Shown: one piece after another, positions 24,310 to 36,084 of the stretch
Position numbering within the stretch: position 1 is the stretch's first letter
Layout of the letters: every line of letters starts with the position of its first letter
Source: Phorcus lineatus
Lineage: Eukaryota; Mollusca; Gastropoda; Trochida; Trochidae
Length of the DNA: 64,000 nucleotides
Direction of reading: 5' to 3'
NCBI GenBank assembly: GCA_921293015.1
Contig: OV121096.1
Location: 11,659,000 to 11,722,999 of the forward strand
Translations under genes and position numbers: made by a program
Notes under the pieces: generated by a model
What the model saw: the letters and a program-made list of their open reading frames with translations, nothing else
The model's database searches: none
Told to the model about the DNA's origin: nothing

Positions 24310-25650
24310 TGTAAACTATTAAAAATGGTTTTGTATAGTTGTCACGATGCCATTCGTTATCAGGATGTTATGATATATAAATAGTTCCTGACATATATAA
24401 AAAGAATGTTTAATTGCTGTAATGTTCTCACATCTAAACACGCCTACATGTACCATCTTCTTCCCTATTCATTATTACCATGAAGGTTGGTTATATTTTC
24501 CTGATATTGTAGATAGATAGATTAACTATCTATTAGTTATTATTTAGATTTACACTAACCCCTTCAAGCAAATCCTAACCTATCTCTTCCCTGCAAGTTC
24601 TATTCGAATACAACATTTTTTAAATACAGTATTACCATGTACTGATGTATACACGATGGTCACTTCAATATTAAACTAAAACAAGGGACGATGAGTAGGA
24701 ATTGCGTGTTCTGAAATTAGGTTACAGTAGCCATTTTGAATACTGACATGTACAAGAGCATAATATATAGTTGCAATACTGTTTCCCCAAATTTGGATTG
24801 GTTATGACAATATGATGTGCTTCAATTTGGTCTTCTTATACTCCAACATGATGAAGTAGATATATCTTCTTCATGTTTCCAAAAATTGTAATTGCCATGA
24901 CTTAAATTTTACCCAGTTATAGGAATCTAATTTCCATATTTAGAATTCAAATGCAAGCCCTTTTACATCAAAAGCACAACAGCACTGACAACGATAGTAA
25001 ACATACAACCTTCATAACGAAACTTAATAATTATTGAGATCTGCTAACAATGCAAACAATGATATATAGTAACATGTAATATTTTTTGCAATACAATCTT
25101 ATCATAGGTTCTGTTGGTAAGAACTATTTTTTAGAATTAATTTCATGAATTAAGTATTCTGCGAGCATCCTTACCTTGAGAAATAAGGTAAAACAACTTT
25201 TTTAAAATTAATACAGGAAAGATTGTACTGTGTCTAATACATTAACGCGATTTAGTATATTTAGCACAAACATGGCTAAAGGTATCACGATCTATAATTT
25301 GATTAGAATATATTGAAGATATAGGGTTTCTTCGTCCTCCCAGAGCCAAGAACGTCTAAGCACCTTTTAGTGCTAAAAGGTTATCAACAATCTATACCCC
25401 GGATTATGAAAAGGACGTTAAAATAAACTAGTTATATCAAGTCATTTTCGTTTTGTAGCAGGGAATAATTTCATAAAGTATCTATAATAAACTGCGTTCA
25501 TCCGCAACTAAAATAGACACTAATGAATTGTGATGAATCTACAATGGCAAACACTTTTACTCAAACGCTGACAACCACTCGGCTGAAGACCTTATCGTGT
25601 TGTGATGGTGGTAGCTTCGGAATTTCTACAGAAAGTGCTTTGTTTTAAGA
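24310..25650. other. AT-rich intergenic DNA
   Basis: No gene, RNA or repeat is recognised before the first unit of the paralogous cluster. Confidence 0.4.
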
Positions 25651-26397
25651 ATTTTAGAATTTTCATATACATTTACATTATGACCATGTGAAAGTTTAAC
25701 TTTCATTTATCAGTGCAAAAGGATTTCTAAGGTTTAATTAGTTCAATATTTCGCCGATGGAGGGACAAAATATTTGTTCGCAGCAACCTTTGTTCTTGAT
25801 CAAATTTCAGTCACGGTTTGTACATAGTAATACAAACTTGATAACAGAGTATTAATAGCTGATTTGTCCTAGAGAGCGTACTGCTTGGTTGTGTCAATAC
25901 AATTCATTTCACAAAACCACGTTCTTTATTGACCAATTAACCATGCTTTGAATGAACAAAAGGCAATATAAAATAATCGATTCATTGTTGACGTCACAAG
26001 CTAGAAGTACTTGGTAATCGTACTAACCGTATTTATTGACCATCCATTTGCTGAAGATATGGATGAAGATGATGGACATCGCCTATTTTCTTACTTATGA
26101 TAAAGTCTGAATTGGAAGAACCGTCCTTTTGTTAAATCTTAAAAGCGAACTTCTCATGATGACTAAGCTAATTATGTTCTTGGATTGTTCTTTATGTTAT
26201 TACACTCTTGAGGGACACAAAATGAGCATACATTTATCAGGAATCTATATTCAATATATCCATGCTCCATACGGCAGGTCGTCTTAGTTTCATGTATAGA
26301 TTTATGTGAAGACGTCGACTATTAGTTTGTACAGGAACTTTCAATTAAAAGGCCATCAAGTTATCATTGACTTAAGTGTTTTTCCACTGTTCGACAG

Positions 26398-26525
26398 GCA
26401 CAGTACCACCCATGGTTTGTAAGTTCCAACCGAGCAGTTTTCACCGCAGTGAGGGCTTTATCTCTGCAATAAGCCGTGATATAAATGAAAAACTCTTGAA
26501 AGCAGCATTAAAGTCGTAATCACCC
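26398..26525 (+). repeat. SINE body fragment
   Basis: GGCACAGTACCACCCATGGTTTG, ccaaccgagcagttttcaccgcagt, AAGCCGTGATATAAATG, AAAAACTCTTGAAAGCAGC. Internally deleted and headless. It is absent from the equivalent place in D2, so it inserted after the duplication. Confidence 0.78.
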
Positions 26526-26892
26526 GAACGACATTTTTGTTCAAAGCGTTTTAAGAATTGTTAAGGTTTACTTTGCTCAGCCATTGAACAGTCCTGGTAA
26601 TTTCAAATAGGCTGAACAATTTTTAATTTTTATTATTTTATGTAAATTCAGAATTGTTAGCTTGAAACAATAGGAGCATGTTTTTTAAGTAGCTATTCAC
26701 AAAACTGACAGAAAGGACTTTATATTGAACATCTTTATAAACGTAGAAGAAAAAGATTGGAATGGTATTGGAGTTAGCCAGTGACTCTGAAACTCATCAT
26801 GCTATATATAAATTTTAAAATATTCACGGGGTTACCATATTAGCAACCACAGACGTCTGTGACCCCCATCAATAACCCCCACCACCATCATC

Positions 26893-27160
26893 TGTACACA
26901 AGGTTTTACATTTCTACGCACTTTGCTGTTTGAGAAAAATATGAATATAGTTTTTTTTAGAGTACCCTCTTTGGTCCTTATTATGGGTCACAAGGTCACC
27001 AAATATATAATATATCAATCAGAAGCCAGTACACAAGGTTTGCCATTTCTATGCCTCTTGCTTATAGAGAAGAAGATGAAAATATTTTTAGGTCTTGCCT
27101 TTTTTGGAGGAATTAAAGGGTCACCAAATCTTTTCTTAACTAACAGAAACGGAAAAGTAA
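26893..27160. repeat. Two-unit minisatellite, 136-bp period
   Basis: GTACACAAGGTTTTACATTTC (26893) and GTACACAAGGTTTGCCATTTC (27029) start two successive units. Both contain a gagaa(a/g)-rich block, a tcttgccttt/ccctctttgg block and a GGTCACCAAAT segment. Related wording (ggggtcacgaggtcaccaac) is at 32096, so D2 carries a trace as well. Confidence 0.75.
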
Positions 27161-28366
27161 AAGGATAGATAATCTCAATGAATACTGCAAATGATAGTCT
27201 TTTCGGAAATTGAGGACATTTCTGTGCACTTTTAGTTTTCATAATGAAACAAATAACTTCCTTCAGGGCGGAAATCTTATTCCTGGAAAAGAAACGGTAT
27301 TGCGGAGATAATATCACTATTATCAACTGAATTCAACATGATTCTTTGTTCGAAATATGATGAAATATCTAATGTCTGTTTTACAAATCGATAAAATCTT
27401 CTATCATTACAAAATAATTATCATATTGAAACAATTACTTCTCAATGTAAAATTCAGGTACAAGTGACGGGTTTTGTGCACAAATATCTACGTGTATAAA
27501 CGTCTACTTATTATATTACAAAATTCCTATTTTTATATGTCTCCCTCAAAACATCCAATTACAACTATAACCACCTTCACAAAGGTTTTGTCCTCTTTTT
27601 TTAATTATTCTGTACATGTTTTTCTTAAGTGTGGTTAAACATAAGTGCGATTTTCTTATATAAAAACATTATACAATATCTGTTATTTTTGGTTATACAA
27701 GACTCATAGATAATCTGTTAATGTCAATATTTGAGTTTTTCTTCTAGATCTTACCGAGAAAAAGTTAATTGTTTGAAACCGCCAAATTGAACTTTAACAT
27801 TGAGTAACCTTTAGTGAAGAGTGGAGGTGTAGCATAAAATCTTTTATACGATTTCAAATTTCGTTAGATTCCATAACTCACAAGGTAAGTTGCTACAATC
27901 CTATATGACTAACACGTTATATTTCTATGGAAGTTTAGGAGATGAATTAAATCTAAATTTACCTCCCCAATGTTCAGTGATTAAAGACATCCCTCACATT
28001 AAAAAATAGTCCCATTGAAATTGTTCAAGCGTAACCAATCACTACTCTCATAGGAGTCGAAATCCAAACAATAAAACGAAATCAACCATAGTGACTCATA
28101 TGTGACGTTTAACCCTGTGTAAGAACATCTGGTTTAGTGGATCCTATGCTGTGATATTATTTTGTGTGATAAGAACAAGACAGACAAACATTTAGTGACA
28201 TGATATTAAAGTCAACCTTAGTGTTATATCTGTCGTATACCTTCTTGAATAGTGTACATACACAATGTATTTATACATATCGAAGTGTACATATGTATAC
28301 GTATCGAAAGGAATCTTATTGGAATTTCTCTAAGATTTTAGTCGAGTTCTTTATGTAAGAAAATCT

Positions 28367-28654
28367 TTGGTCATAAGTAGACGTAAGAATATATCCAGAA
28401 CCGCACGAGCACTAGGTTATCGGATTCTGTCCATTCACGTGGCAATGAAATACGTTCATGTTAAAGACTTGATGAGAAAAGACTTTATTTCCTCTCAATT
28501 TTTTGTTTTTGCCCTTGAGGCTTTCTCTGTAGTCATTGCGTTCTTATTTCTTTTGGTCATTGTGATTTTGCCTGTGGAGATTCACTCTTACAAATTGCGT
28601 GGACAGGAAACAACAATCACTGAAAGCTTTATGTTTAGAACATTAAGGAATTGA
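28367..28654 (+). CDS. Small hydrophobic ORF, D1 copy (hypothetical)
   Basis: This 95-codon frame encodes a basic N-terminal part and, from about residue 45 to 70, a hydrophobic run (SVVIAFLFLLVIVILPVEI) long enough for one membrane span, followed by HSYKLRGQETTITES. The D2 copy at 34200 encodes a matching segment (FIVIAFSFLGVIVSLPVEI then CSYRLLRPET). Over about 33 aligned codons there is no indel and LPVEI-SY is identical. I counted about five silent and thirteen replacement differences, so constraint is not demonstrated. The N-terminal halves do not match. It may be a transmembrane exon, a decayed exon or chance. Function unknown. Confidence 0.25.
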   Translation: MVISRRKNISRTARALGYRILSIHVAMKYVHVKDLMRKDFISSQFFVFALEAFSVVIAFLFLLVIVILPVEIHSYKLRGQETTITESFMFRTLRN

Positions 28655-28725
28655 GCGAACAAAAAAAACATTAAAAGAAACTTTGTGACAAGTACTTTAG
28701 TTTTTGTAAACGCATGACTCTATTA

Positions 28726-30084
28726 GACATATTAAATTACTTAACTGTTAAAAACATGCTTGAAATTAATTTGATTCCGATGATGAGAACATGAATTTGT
28801 TTATCGAATTCTATAAATAATTCTGTCTCTTCTTTGTCTGATTGTCACTTAATAATACGTTGTATGATCTGTTATGCGTATCTTCTTATTTACAAGTACA
28901 ACATTATACAGAATCATTGCACTATTCAATGGATCACAAACTTATTTTGTATTCATTATGCCATCTGAATATAGAGATTTAATTGAGTTTCATGACTACC
29001 TCAGAAGCTGAAAGCTTCTAGGTGAAAGGTAATCTGTAATTTGGCTAGTTGATAGGAAGCTTTAAGTGATTCACTCAGGTTTCCTGGTTCTTACACTTGA
29101 CTTTGTGATAATTGTGCTGCGCCATTGCTCTCCATTGTGTTGAATATCTTCAAGCCCATATCGCCAAGCAACTATTTCAAAGGCTCAAATTTAACAACTA
29201 CTATGTTGACAAAGGACTTTGGTGGATATATTAAGCTATCGTATTGTTACTCATATAATATTGTACTTGTTTATTTGTATCATATCATATCATAATCCTC
29301 AACTCTTTGTATATTTTTATTATCCAAATTCACATATAACAGGCCCTTCTTTAGCCAGACAAATGTAATTATTACTGAATGAATATGTATGTCTGTCCGT
29401 ACTTGCACTCTTTAAGATACAAAAATGAGCACACACTTAAACTTAGACTTAGGTGATGTGTTCCTTTGACATCACTGGCAGCTGTGAACTACTTCTACAA
29501 GTTTATCACAATTGGTCACCTCCATTCTGCCAGCTGTTTATTGGTTACTTAAATATATTGTTCATGTCTCCAATTGATTTGGCTATATTGACCTACACAG
29601 GGCTACTCTTTCCTTAGACTACGTATAACTTTAATGCACTGACTGAATTTAGGCACCTTAAAAGGTTTCGTTTATAAACGATCAATAGACTTGTCAACGG
29701 TTGGCTCTAACCATTAAAGACCATTCATTGCATATCAAAGACATCACCCTTCTTGAACAAAGAATACAAATTGCCACATAGAATGAAAAGTTATCTTATC
29801 AGAGCTGGAAATAAATTTACTAAGCACAGAACAGCCCTTTGCCGGATTCATTTATCAGCATACACTATACACATTCAGAGGGCGAGACACGGTAGCAACT
29901 GAGTAGTTAAAATCATAGAATATGGGTCAATTATAACAGTGATAAAATGGAAGCCGAATATCAGTTTACAGTGATGCGTCAATTCAATGGCGATTTAAGA
30001 ATAGAGAATTTCAAGCTAATTACCTTCAGTTTACCAATTCCTACAACTATCTTTTACTATTATCCCTAGACAATTAAGACATTT
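28726..30084. other. AT-rich intergenic DNA
   Basis: No gene or repeat is recognised. Confidence 0.45.
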
Positions 30085-30250
30085 GGTGAGGTGAGGTGAA
30101 AAGGGGTTTAATGCCGCTTTCAAGAGTATTTCACTTACATCGCAGCTGCTAGTAATATTGAGAAAGCCCGCAACGCCTTGGTGGCTATGCCTTGCGGTGA
30201 AGTCTGCGAGCATCGGCTGGAACTAGCGTACCATGCGTGTTACTGAACTG
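30085..30250 (-). repeat. SINE tail and body, minus strand
   Basis: The minus-strand tail is represented by ggtgaggtgaggtg and GGGGTTTAATGCCGC, then CTTTCAAGAGTATTTCACTT, GCAGCTGCTAG, gcccgcaacgcc, and gcatcggctggaactagcg. The tRNA-like head has been lost. The 60-codon minus frame here is repeat-derived. Confidence 0.82.
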
Positions 30251-30591
30251 TAAGACATTTGGCAGAATACATATCTGAAGCTTTCCAACGAAGAAATTAA
30301 ATAGATAATTTTGAAAAAACATCCTCGCTATCTTGAAACCTTATCAGTGTATTTTGAACATGGTCAGATGTAGTTTATTATGACTTGAGTCAATAAAAGT
30401 TTGTCAGAAACATTTATACAACGGTTTAACTTTAGTTTTAAACTAATTTTGAACAAGTTGTCTAGTTTAAGTTACATATACCCTTTCCATGGTGTTTACA
30501 GTCAAACAATTATAGTTACGCATCAAATTTCAGTCAAGAAAGAAGGAATTGTACATTACAATTTATTATGACAAGAAATAAAATAAATATA

Positions 30592-31014
30592 CGAGGGGTA
30601 GTCAATACGTTCATAAAACCATAAGACTATAAACCACATAAAACTACAATAAATGGAGCCTGCTATGTTGACTTAAGCAATTGAGAGCGGCGATCAGGAA
30701 TTTGAGGCACGGCATGTTGACTGCTGGAGTTTTACTTCTTCATGACACTGCTCCAGTGCATATGAGTGGTATTGCATATGCTTCACTTTATCAATGTGGC
30801 TTTGAACAACTTAGTCATCTCCCTACAGTCTAGATCTAGCCCCAAGTCAGCTACTGAGGCGTCAGAAGACTATTGCAAGGACATAGACTGTCTCAAAGAC
30901 AAATGGGCAAAGGACATCGAGGTCCAGGGAGATTATATGGGAAAATGAAATCAGTATCACAGCCATTGGCTTTTGTTTTATATCCACTGCTATGAACAAA
31001 TTGACTTCCCCTCG
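30592..31014 (+). mobile_element. Internally deleted mariner element
   Basis: The left terminus CGAGGGGTAGTCAATACG is mirrored by the right terminus CAAATTGACTTCCCCTCG (30997-31014); inverted similarity extends about 24 bp with a few mismatches. A TA lies on each side (30590-30591 and 31015-31016), the standard Tc1/mariner target. At 423 bp it is about a third of a full mariner and keeps only the 3' part of the transposase. Non-autonomous. It lies just upstream of cluster unit D2. Confidence 0.88.
30684..30948 (+). pseudogene. Mariner transposase remnant
   Basis: Mariner transposases are DD34D enzymes that cut and paste the element. The first surviving stretch encodes RHGMLTAGVLLLHDTAPVH (the second catalytic Asp lies in the LLHD block), then YQCGFEQLSHLPYSLDLAPS, which needs a one-base frame change at about 30827. 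The expected third Asp, directly after LAPS, is gone with a deletion. The tail DCLKDKWAKDIEVQGDYMGK matches the family's C-terminal RWxKCIxxxGDYxEK region. The N-terminal DNA-binding domain is absent. Clearly inactive. Confidence 0.85.
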
Positions 31015-31894
31015 TAGATGTACTAAACAGAGTTATGTCATAAGAATCTTAAATTGAACAACGTCATATACATTTACATTTTGACTAATGAAAGGTTTTC
31101 ATTTCATTCAAACCCTGCTTAAAGGTTTTCCATAGAGTTTTATTAGATCAATTTTTCGCTTTTGTCCTAGAGAGCGGACTGTTTGATTGTGTTTGATTGT
31201 GTCAATACAATTCATTTCACGAAACCGCGTTCTTTATTGACCAACTCACCATGCTTTGAATGAATACAAAGCATATAGAAATAATAGATTCAGAGTTGAT
31301 GTCACAAACGTTTGAGTAATTGGTAATCTTTCTGACCGTATTTATTGACCATCCGTTTGCTAAAGAATCCCCTATTTTCGTACTTATTGTAAAGATGGGG
31401 AGACTCTGACTTTTTCAGAATTGAAAATTGGTGATGACAAAGCAGTTATATTCTGGTATCTTCTTGTATGTTATTTCACTCTTGAAGGACACACAATGAG
31501 CACACATATATCAGAAATCTATATTATAACATATCCATACTCATTTCATCTTACGTTACGGATTTTAGTTTAGGCAGCAACTTTTAATTACAATGTTTTA
31601 TAGTAATCAATGATTTCAGTGTTTTATAACTGTTCGGCAGAAGTTCATTCTATGACGTAGCTCGAGTACATGTACACTACGCATGATAACCCTTTGCTTA
31701 ACTATGTGATGTGTCCCCGGATACCTCAAGTTTCAGCTTATGAGGTATACATACTTAAGGTGACATGATCGAACCAAAGCAATTCACGCATGTGACCAAT
31801 TGATTAGTGCAACAACATGACACACGTTTGAACAATCAAATAAGTCATTATTAAGGGCCAATTAGATATTATGTATATATATTTATATATTATT

Positions 31895-32035
31895 GGGGGC
31901 GGGATAGCGCAGTGGTTAACGAGTTCGGCTTCTGATAAAGAGGTTCTAGGTTCGAATCCCGACAATGGGCTCGATAACTTTGTCTGCAGTAGAGAACTAT
32001 GTAGTAAGGGTTGGGTGCAAATGCTATTCCCGATT
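31895..32035 (+). repeat. SINE head and partial body
   Basis: GGGGGCGGGATAGCGCAGTGG (A box) is followed by TTCGGCTTCTGATAAAGAGG, B box GGTTCGAATCC (31951-31961), CTTTGTCTGCAGTAGAGAAC and gggttgggtgcaaatgct, then truncation. The 5' flank TATATATTATTGG is shared with the SINE at 34.9 kb. Confidence 0.88.
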
Positions 32036-32239
32036 TGAGCAATATTAAAAAAAATAAAAACAATATACAAAAAATCACAGAGACACCTCTCTTTGGGGTC
32101 ACGAGGTCACCAACAAGAATCAAGATATCAATTAACTAAGAAATCTTTTAACAATGTTTAACGTTACATAACATTTCTGTGTGAAGAAGAAAATGATAGG
32201 GCGTTTTGAATATGCAGGTGGACTCGATATCAGGCAAAC

Positions 32240-32570
32240 TCAATATAACTCAAATTAGAAGCAACATGACTCGATTACCAAAATATATTCACCATGAATA
32301 TTTGTCATATGAAACTAGCCGAGCGCAGCAGAAAACTAAAACTATTTTCGTTTTATAAAATGCATAATGATATGGTACCATCGCACCTATATGATCTTGT
32401 ATACGTACCTGGCAACGTAGCAACAAAATGTGATTATATAATCTTTGTCATTCCAATGATGTTTCATTCCCTTTTACAAGATTAAAACTTTCTCATGAAT
32501 TTATTTTTCATACACAATAGGCTGTGGAATGAAATATCTGTGCAAATTAGGGACATAATAACAGTAAATT
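32240..32570 (+). pseudogene. LINE ORF2 C-terminal fragment (second family)
   Basis: The stretch encodes MTRLPKYIHHEYLS, then ETSRAQ in one frame and LAERSRKLKLFSFYKMHNDM then PSHLYDLVY in another. After a further frameshift NRLWNEISVQIRD appears. This order (TGLPxY..., LAERRRRxKLxxFYKM, RxWNxLP) is the conserved C-terminal tail of several LINE ORF2 proteins of the CR1/Jockey kind. It differs from the 17.8-kb element. Frameshifts and lack of an RT domain make it a dead fragment. The 63-codon frame at 32294 is part of it. Confidence 0.72.
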
Positions 32571-34199
32571 CTTCTTAATTCTATCTTTGGACCGTGTCCA
32601 TGTTGCCCATGTGAAAATAATTGTGGTAATTCTTATCACTATTTATTTGAATGTTAATAAAATAGTTCTGAAACAACTGTCATGATGTCAGATTTACGCA
32701 GTGTTACTAATAGTAATACCACCTTTACATGCTATACCTTTTCATGTCAATGCAGATCTGACTGTTAACATTAGTCAAACCATATCTAAAATAATTCAAA
32801 TCTATATTAGGCAAACAAAGAGTTTCTTCAAATTATTGTACTATTACTTTCCTCTTTCAATTTTGTATAAAGAAAATAACTAGTATCTAATGTTCACATT
32901 AGGGGGAGGGTGATCTAAGTTGTGCCAATTATACCGAATCCTTTTCAAAACAACAGAAAAGTACAAAAATATATATTATAAATGGATACGGCAATTCGTG
33001 CCTTCCGAAAATTGAGGAGATGTCTGAGCACTTTTAGTTCTCATAATAAGGCACATTATTTCCTCGGGGCGGAAATATCAATCTTTGAAGAGAAATAGCA
33101 ATGCGTGGGATAATATCACTATCATTAAGAGAATTCAACATGGTTCTTGGTTTGAAATATTATAATACCTAATGTTTTATTCCATATATAGATACCTCCT
33201 ACACTGTATCATTACAAACTAATTATCGGATTGTCCCAAGAACTGACCAATTTTGATTTCAGCTGCAGTTGACGCGCGTAGTGCGTCGATATTTACATGT
33301 ATAAACGTATATTAAGGAAATATATTCTAGATCTTTTGCTTACGTCATATTAAACCCCCAAAATATCCAGATATTCATCTATCTCTGTTCACACAGGTCT
33401 TGGCCATGCTTTTTTCCTCTTGTTTTTATTATCCTACTAACATACTTTATAATATTTCATTGTTCTGAAAGGTGCAATTACGTAAACATTCGTATATATT
33501 AATGAGAATGTTTTCTCTTGAGAAATGTATGGCATAGTATAAAAAAACTAATTATTTCTGTTTCCCGTTTCTGTAATGTATCATGGAGCTGATTGCTTGT
33601 GAAAACATCATATCCTTTTCTTAGTATGTAGGAAAATATTAGTTGAGCTATGTTGTTCTTTTAGCAGAAATATCTTGATCTGATTTAGTTAAAACAATCA
33701 TCTCAGTTATGTAAATGAAAATATATATGTAACAATTGATCTGGGAACGGTGAAAATCCCAAACTGTTTCCTTGGCAGTTCAGAGCTCATATGAAGTTGA
33801 AGTTGACTTCTAAATCTCCACATTTGTACTTCTTAATTTATTTCCGAATTGCTTTTGTCGGATAATGAGCCTTTTCTATGTGAAGACTAAATGCTGTACT
33901 TAAACATCGCGTTTAAGGTTAATTTAATTGAAATGCTGTGATTCAACACGTTTTTTAGTGTAATAAGAACTAGATACACAAAGATTCAATGAGATCATTG
34001 TTATAGTTACCGTAAATGCTTTATGTGAATATCTTTCTGAATATTCTACAAACATATAAATGAATTTGATAGGAATCCTATTACTATTTGTCTAAGATTA
34101 AGCTGATTTTGATAAATAGAAAACTCTTTTGTCATTAATGGACAGCATCTATGTGTGAACAATTTATCCAGAACCACATGAACATTTAAATATTGAATT

Positions 34200-34439
34200 T
34201 TGTTCTTTCAAATGACATTGAAAGATGTTTTGTTGGAAAGACCTTTCGGAATCTTGATCTTGATGTGTAAGAAAATCCCTTTTCTCGTGATCCTTTGGTT
34301 TTGCCCATTAAGATTTTTCTTTATTGTCATTGCTTTCTCATTTCTCGGTGTTATAGTCAGTTTGCCTGTGGAGATTTGCTCTTACAGATTGCTTAGACCG
34401 GAAACAATGTCCACTGGAGACTCGTTATCAGAAAGTTAA
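34200..34439 (+). CDS. Small hydrophobic ORF, D2 copy (hypothetical)
   Basis: This 79-codon frame has two hydrophobic stretches: IPFLVILWFCPLRFFF, and FIVIAFSFLGVIVSLPVEI at about residues 40-58, which could be a single membrane anchor. It ends with CSYRLLRPETMSTGDSLSES. The second stretch is the counterpart of the 28367 ORF. Similarity between the copies continues past both stop codons (gtactttactttttgtaaatgcgtga / gtactttagtttttgtaaacgcatga). That favours duplicated DNA of any kind over a protein-specific signal. No start context or splice structure was established. Confidence 0.25.
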   Translation: MFFQMTLKDVLLERPFGILILMCKKIPFLVILWFCPLRFFFIVIAFSFLGVIVSLPVEICSYRLLRPETMSTGDSLSES

Positions 34440-34623
34440 TGTATATTGAGTTAACCAAAACATTAAAAAAAATAATTCATGCATGCAGTCTGAAGTGGCA
34501 GGTACTTTACTTTTTGTAAATGCGTGATTATATCAGCTTATGTCATTATATCAAGTTTGAAATATGTTTTTACCAGCAATGTGAACAATAATATCTTAAT
34601 AATTTACATTTCATCAATAATAT

Positions 34624-34943
34624 CTAGGTTAAGTGAGGTGATATGGGGTTTAACGCCGCTTTCAAGAGTAGTTCACTTTTATGGCGGCTGCTTGTATCAT
34701 TGCAGAGAGAAAGCTCGCAAAACCATTGTGGCTATGCACTGCGGTGAAACCTACGGGCATGGGCAGGAACTAGCGGACCATGGGTAGTACTGCACCGAAA
34801 CTCAGTGTAGAATTGCACCCAATCCTGACTGCTTGTTGAACAGTTCTCTACTGCAGACAAAGTAGCCGAGCCCCAGGCGGGATTCGAATCACGGACCTCT
34901 TGATCCGAAGCCGAACGCGCTAACCACTACGCTATCCCGCCCC

Positions 34944-34944
<1 letters not shown>
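34624..34944 (-). repeat. Full-length SINE, minus strand
   Basis: Read on the minus strand: GGGGGCGGGATAGCGTAGTGG (A box), TTAGCGCGTTCGGCTTCGG, a B box variant GATTCGAATCC, TTTGTCTGCAGTAGAGAAC, the full body, and the tail GCGGCGTTAAACCCCATATC plus a cacttaa end. AATAATAT is present on both sides (34616-34623 and 34945-34952), although the right copy merges with the AT repeat. Confidence 0.9.

Positions 34945-34947
<3 letters not shown>

Positions 34948-34990
<43 letters not shown>
34948..34990. repeat. (AT)n microsatellite
   Basis: About 21 uninterrupted AT dinucleotides lie directly against the 5' end of the minus-strand SINE. Confidence 0.97.
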
Positions 34991-34993
<3 letters not shown>

Positions 34994-35059
34994 GTGCTTC
35001 AGGGACCCCGATAGCTATGCCAGCAAGTGCAAGATCTTACTTGGTAATCCAAATTTCAG

Positions 35060-35230
35060 TAATTCATAGTAAGAAAGTCTCCCACTTTGCCTTTTAATCC
35101 GTCTGTTTCCATCCCTTTTCTCTTTGATCTGTCTTCTCCATTTCGGATGATTTTCATCCATGTGTTCAATATCTGACTTAGTGTTCATAGCAGTTAAACC
35201 TTACTCCTTCAGCGCAGTTAAATGTTATAC
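35060..35230 (-). repeat. Dispersed repeat, minus-strand copy
   Basis: The reverse complement reads gtcagatattgaacacatgg, then gaaaatcatccgaaatgg, then a purine-rich stretch with agagaaaagggatgg. This parallels 19875-19990. A further gttaaacc...actcc-like fragment follows at about 35196-35220. Confidence 0.55.
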
Positions 35231-36084
35231 ATAATCTGGTACTTGTCCCACAAGAATAATCTTGAATAATTTGAATGGAAATATTTTATTTATAATTCAG
35301 AAATACATTCAAAAGTATACCTTGGAGATCATGAAGTCTATGTCAACATTATCCACTTTAACTACCATATAAACAGTATGTCATGGTCAGCCTCGCCATT
35401 TGAGATATGTGTTGGGAAACTCACTGCACCTGTAGTCTCAATAAAGGTATCCTTCTACATATTTACTCTTCACGAAATATTTTGTTAAAGTTATAATCCC
35501 TGATCTATTCATTCTCTTTCGGATGTCAACATGTCAAATAGCTGAGATATTGCTGACATCAAGTTAAACCCTATTTTTAACTTACACATAACTGCGCCGT
35601 ATTCACGATTCTGATTGGTTGACTTAATAGATTTCCTTATTTTGAATGACAAGGAATGTTTGGATTGTGCTAAAGCGATTCACTGCGAATTGGTACATCA
35701 TGTTCACTAGATTCGGCCCGACCCAAAATTTAAGTTTCAAGTTTCCTTAAATTTTCATACCTTACCCCAATAAGACAGTCGTCATTACTAGATTGTGTTT
35801 GTAGATATACAGAAAACCCAACACTAAATGTGATTTCAAAATGTTTCAACTTGTTAACTCAGTCTAAATTTGACGCCTTGTTTCATGCAGCCGCCCTCTT
35901 TCGGATACCGTTTCCATATGACATGGCGCCACGAAGCCCAACCGTTTTTACTTCATAATGTTTGGGTCACTGTCACAATGGTCTTGGACTAATTTAGGCT
36001 TTTGTTCTGTCATTTTGCGATATTCGTTGATGACCTTTGTAAATGTTTATTTCGGTAAAACGTTAAACAGGTATGTTGTGAGAT

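Larger units (their letters stand above)
25660..28725. repeat. Cluster unit D1 (paralogous to D2 at 31.05-34.53 kb)
   Basis: D1 aligns by eye with D2 in the same order: ATATACATTTACATT start; TGTCCTAGAGAGCG and the core TTCTTTATTGACCAA with CCATGCTTTGAATGAA (25921-25955); gtatttattgaccatcc; cactcttgagggacacaaaatgagca; gaaattgaggacatt with gcacttttagtt (27200-27240); ggcggaaat; tataatatcactat; atgtataaacgt; and the hydrophobic ORF at 28.5 kb. D1 is interrupted by a SINE at 26.4 kb and a two-unit minisatellite at 26.9 kb. It contains a TGACGTCA at about 25989. Confidence 0.7.
31050..34530. repeat. Cluster unit D2 (paralogous to D1)
   Basis: D2 aligns collinearly with D1 (25660-28725): ATATACATTTACATT; TGTCCTAGAGAGCGGACTG at 31163; TTCTTTATTGACCAACTCACCATGC at 31231; cactcttgaaggacacacaatgagca at 31479; gaaaattgaggagatgtctgagcacttttagtt at 33007; ggggcggaaat; and the hydrophobic ORF. 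It is interrupted by a SINE (31.9 kb) and a LINE fragment (32.3 kb). Divergence from D1 is substantial, so the duplication is old. Confidence 0.7.

Noticed and set aside
25960-25990. Core promoter call from TATAAAATA plus TTCATTG in A1
   Set aside because: The distance of about 17 bp is too short for a TATA-to-initiator spacing, and the same holds in A5. Kept only as a weak hint within the cluster finding.
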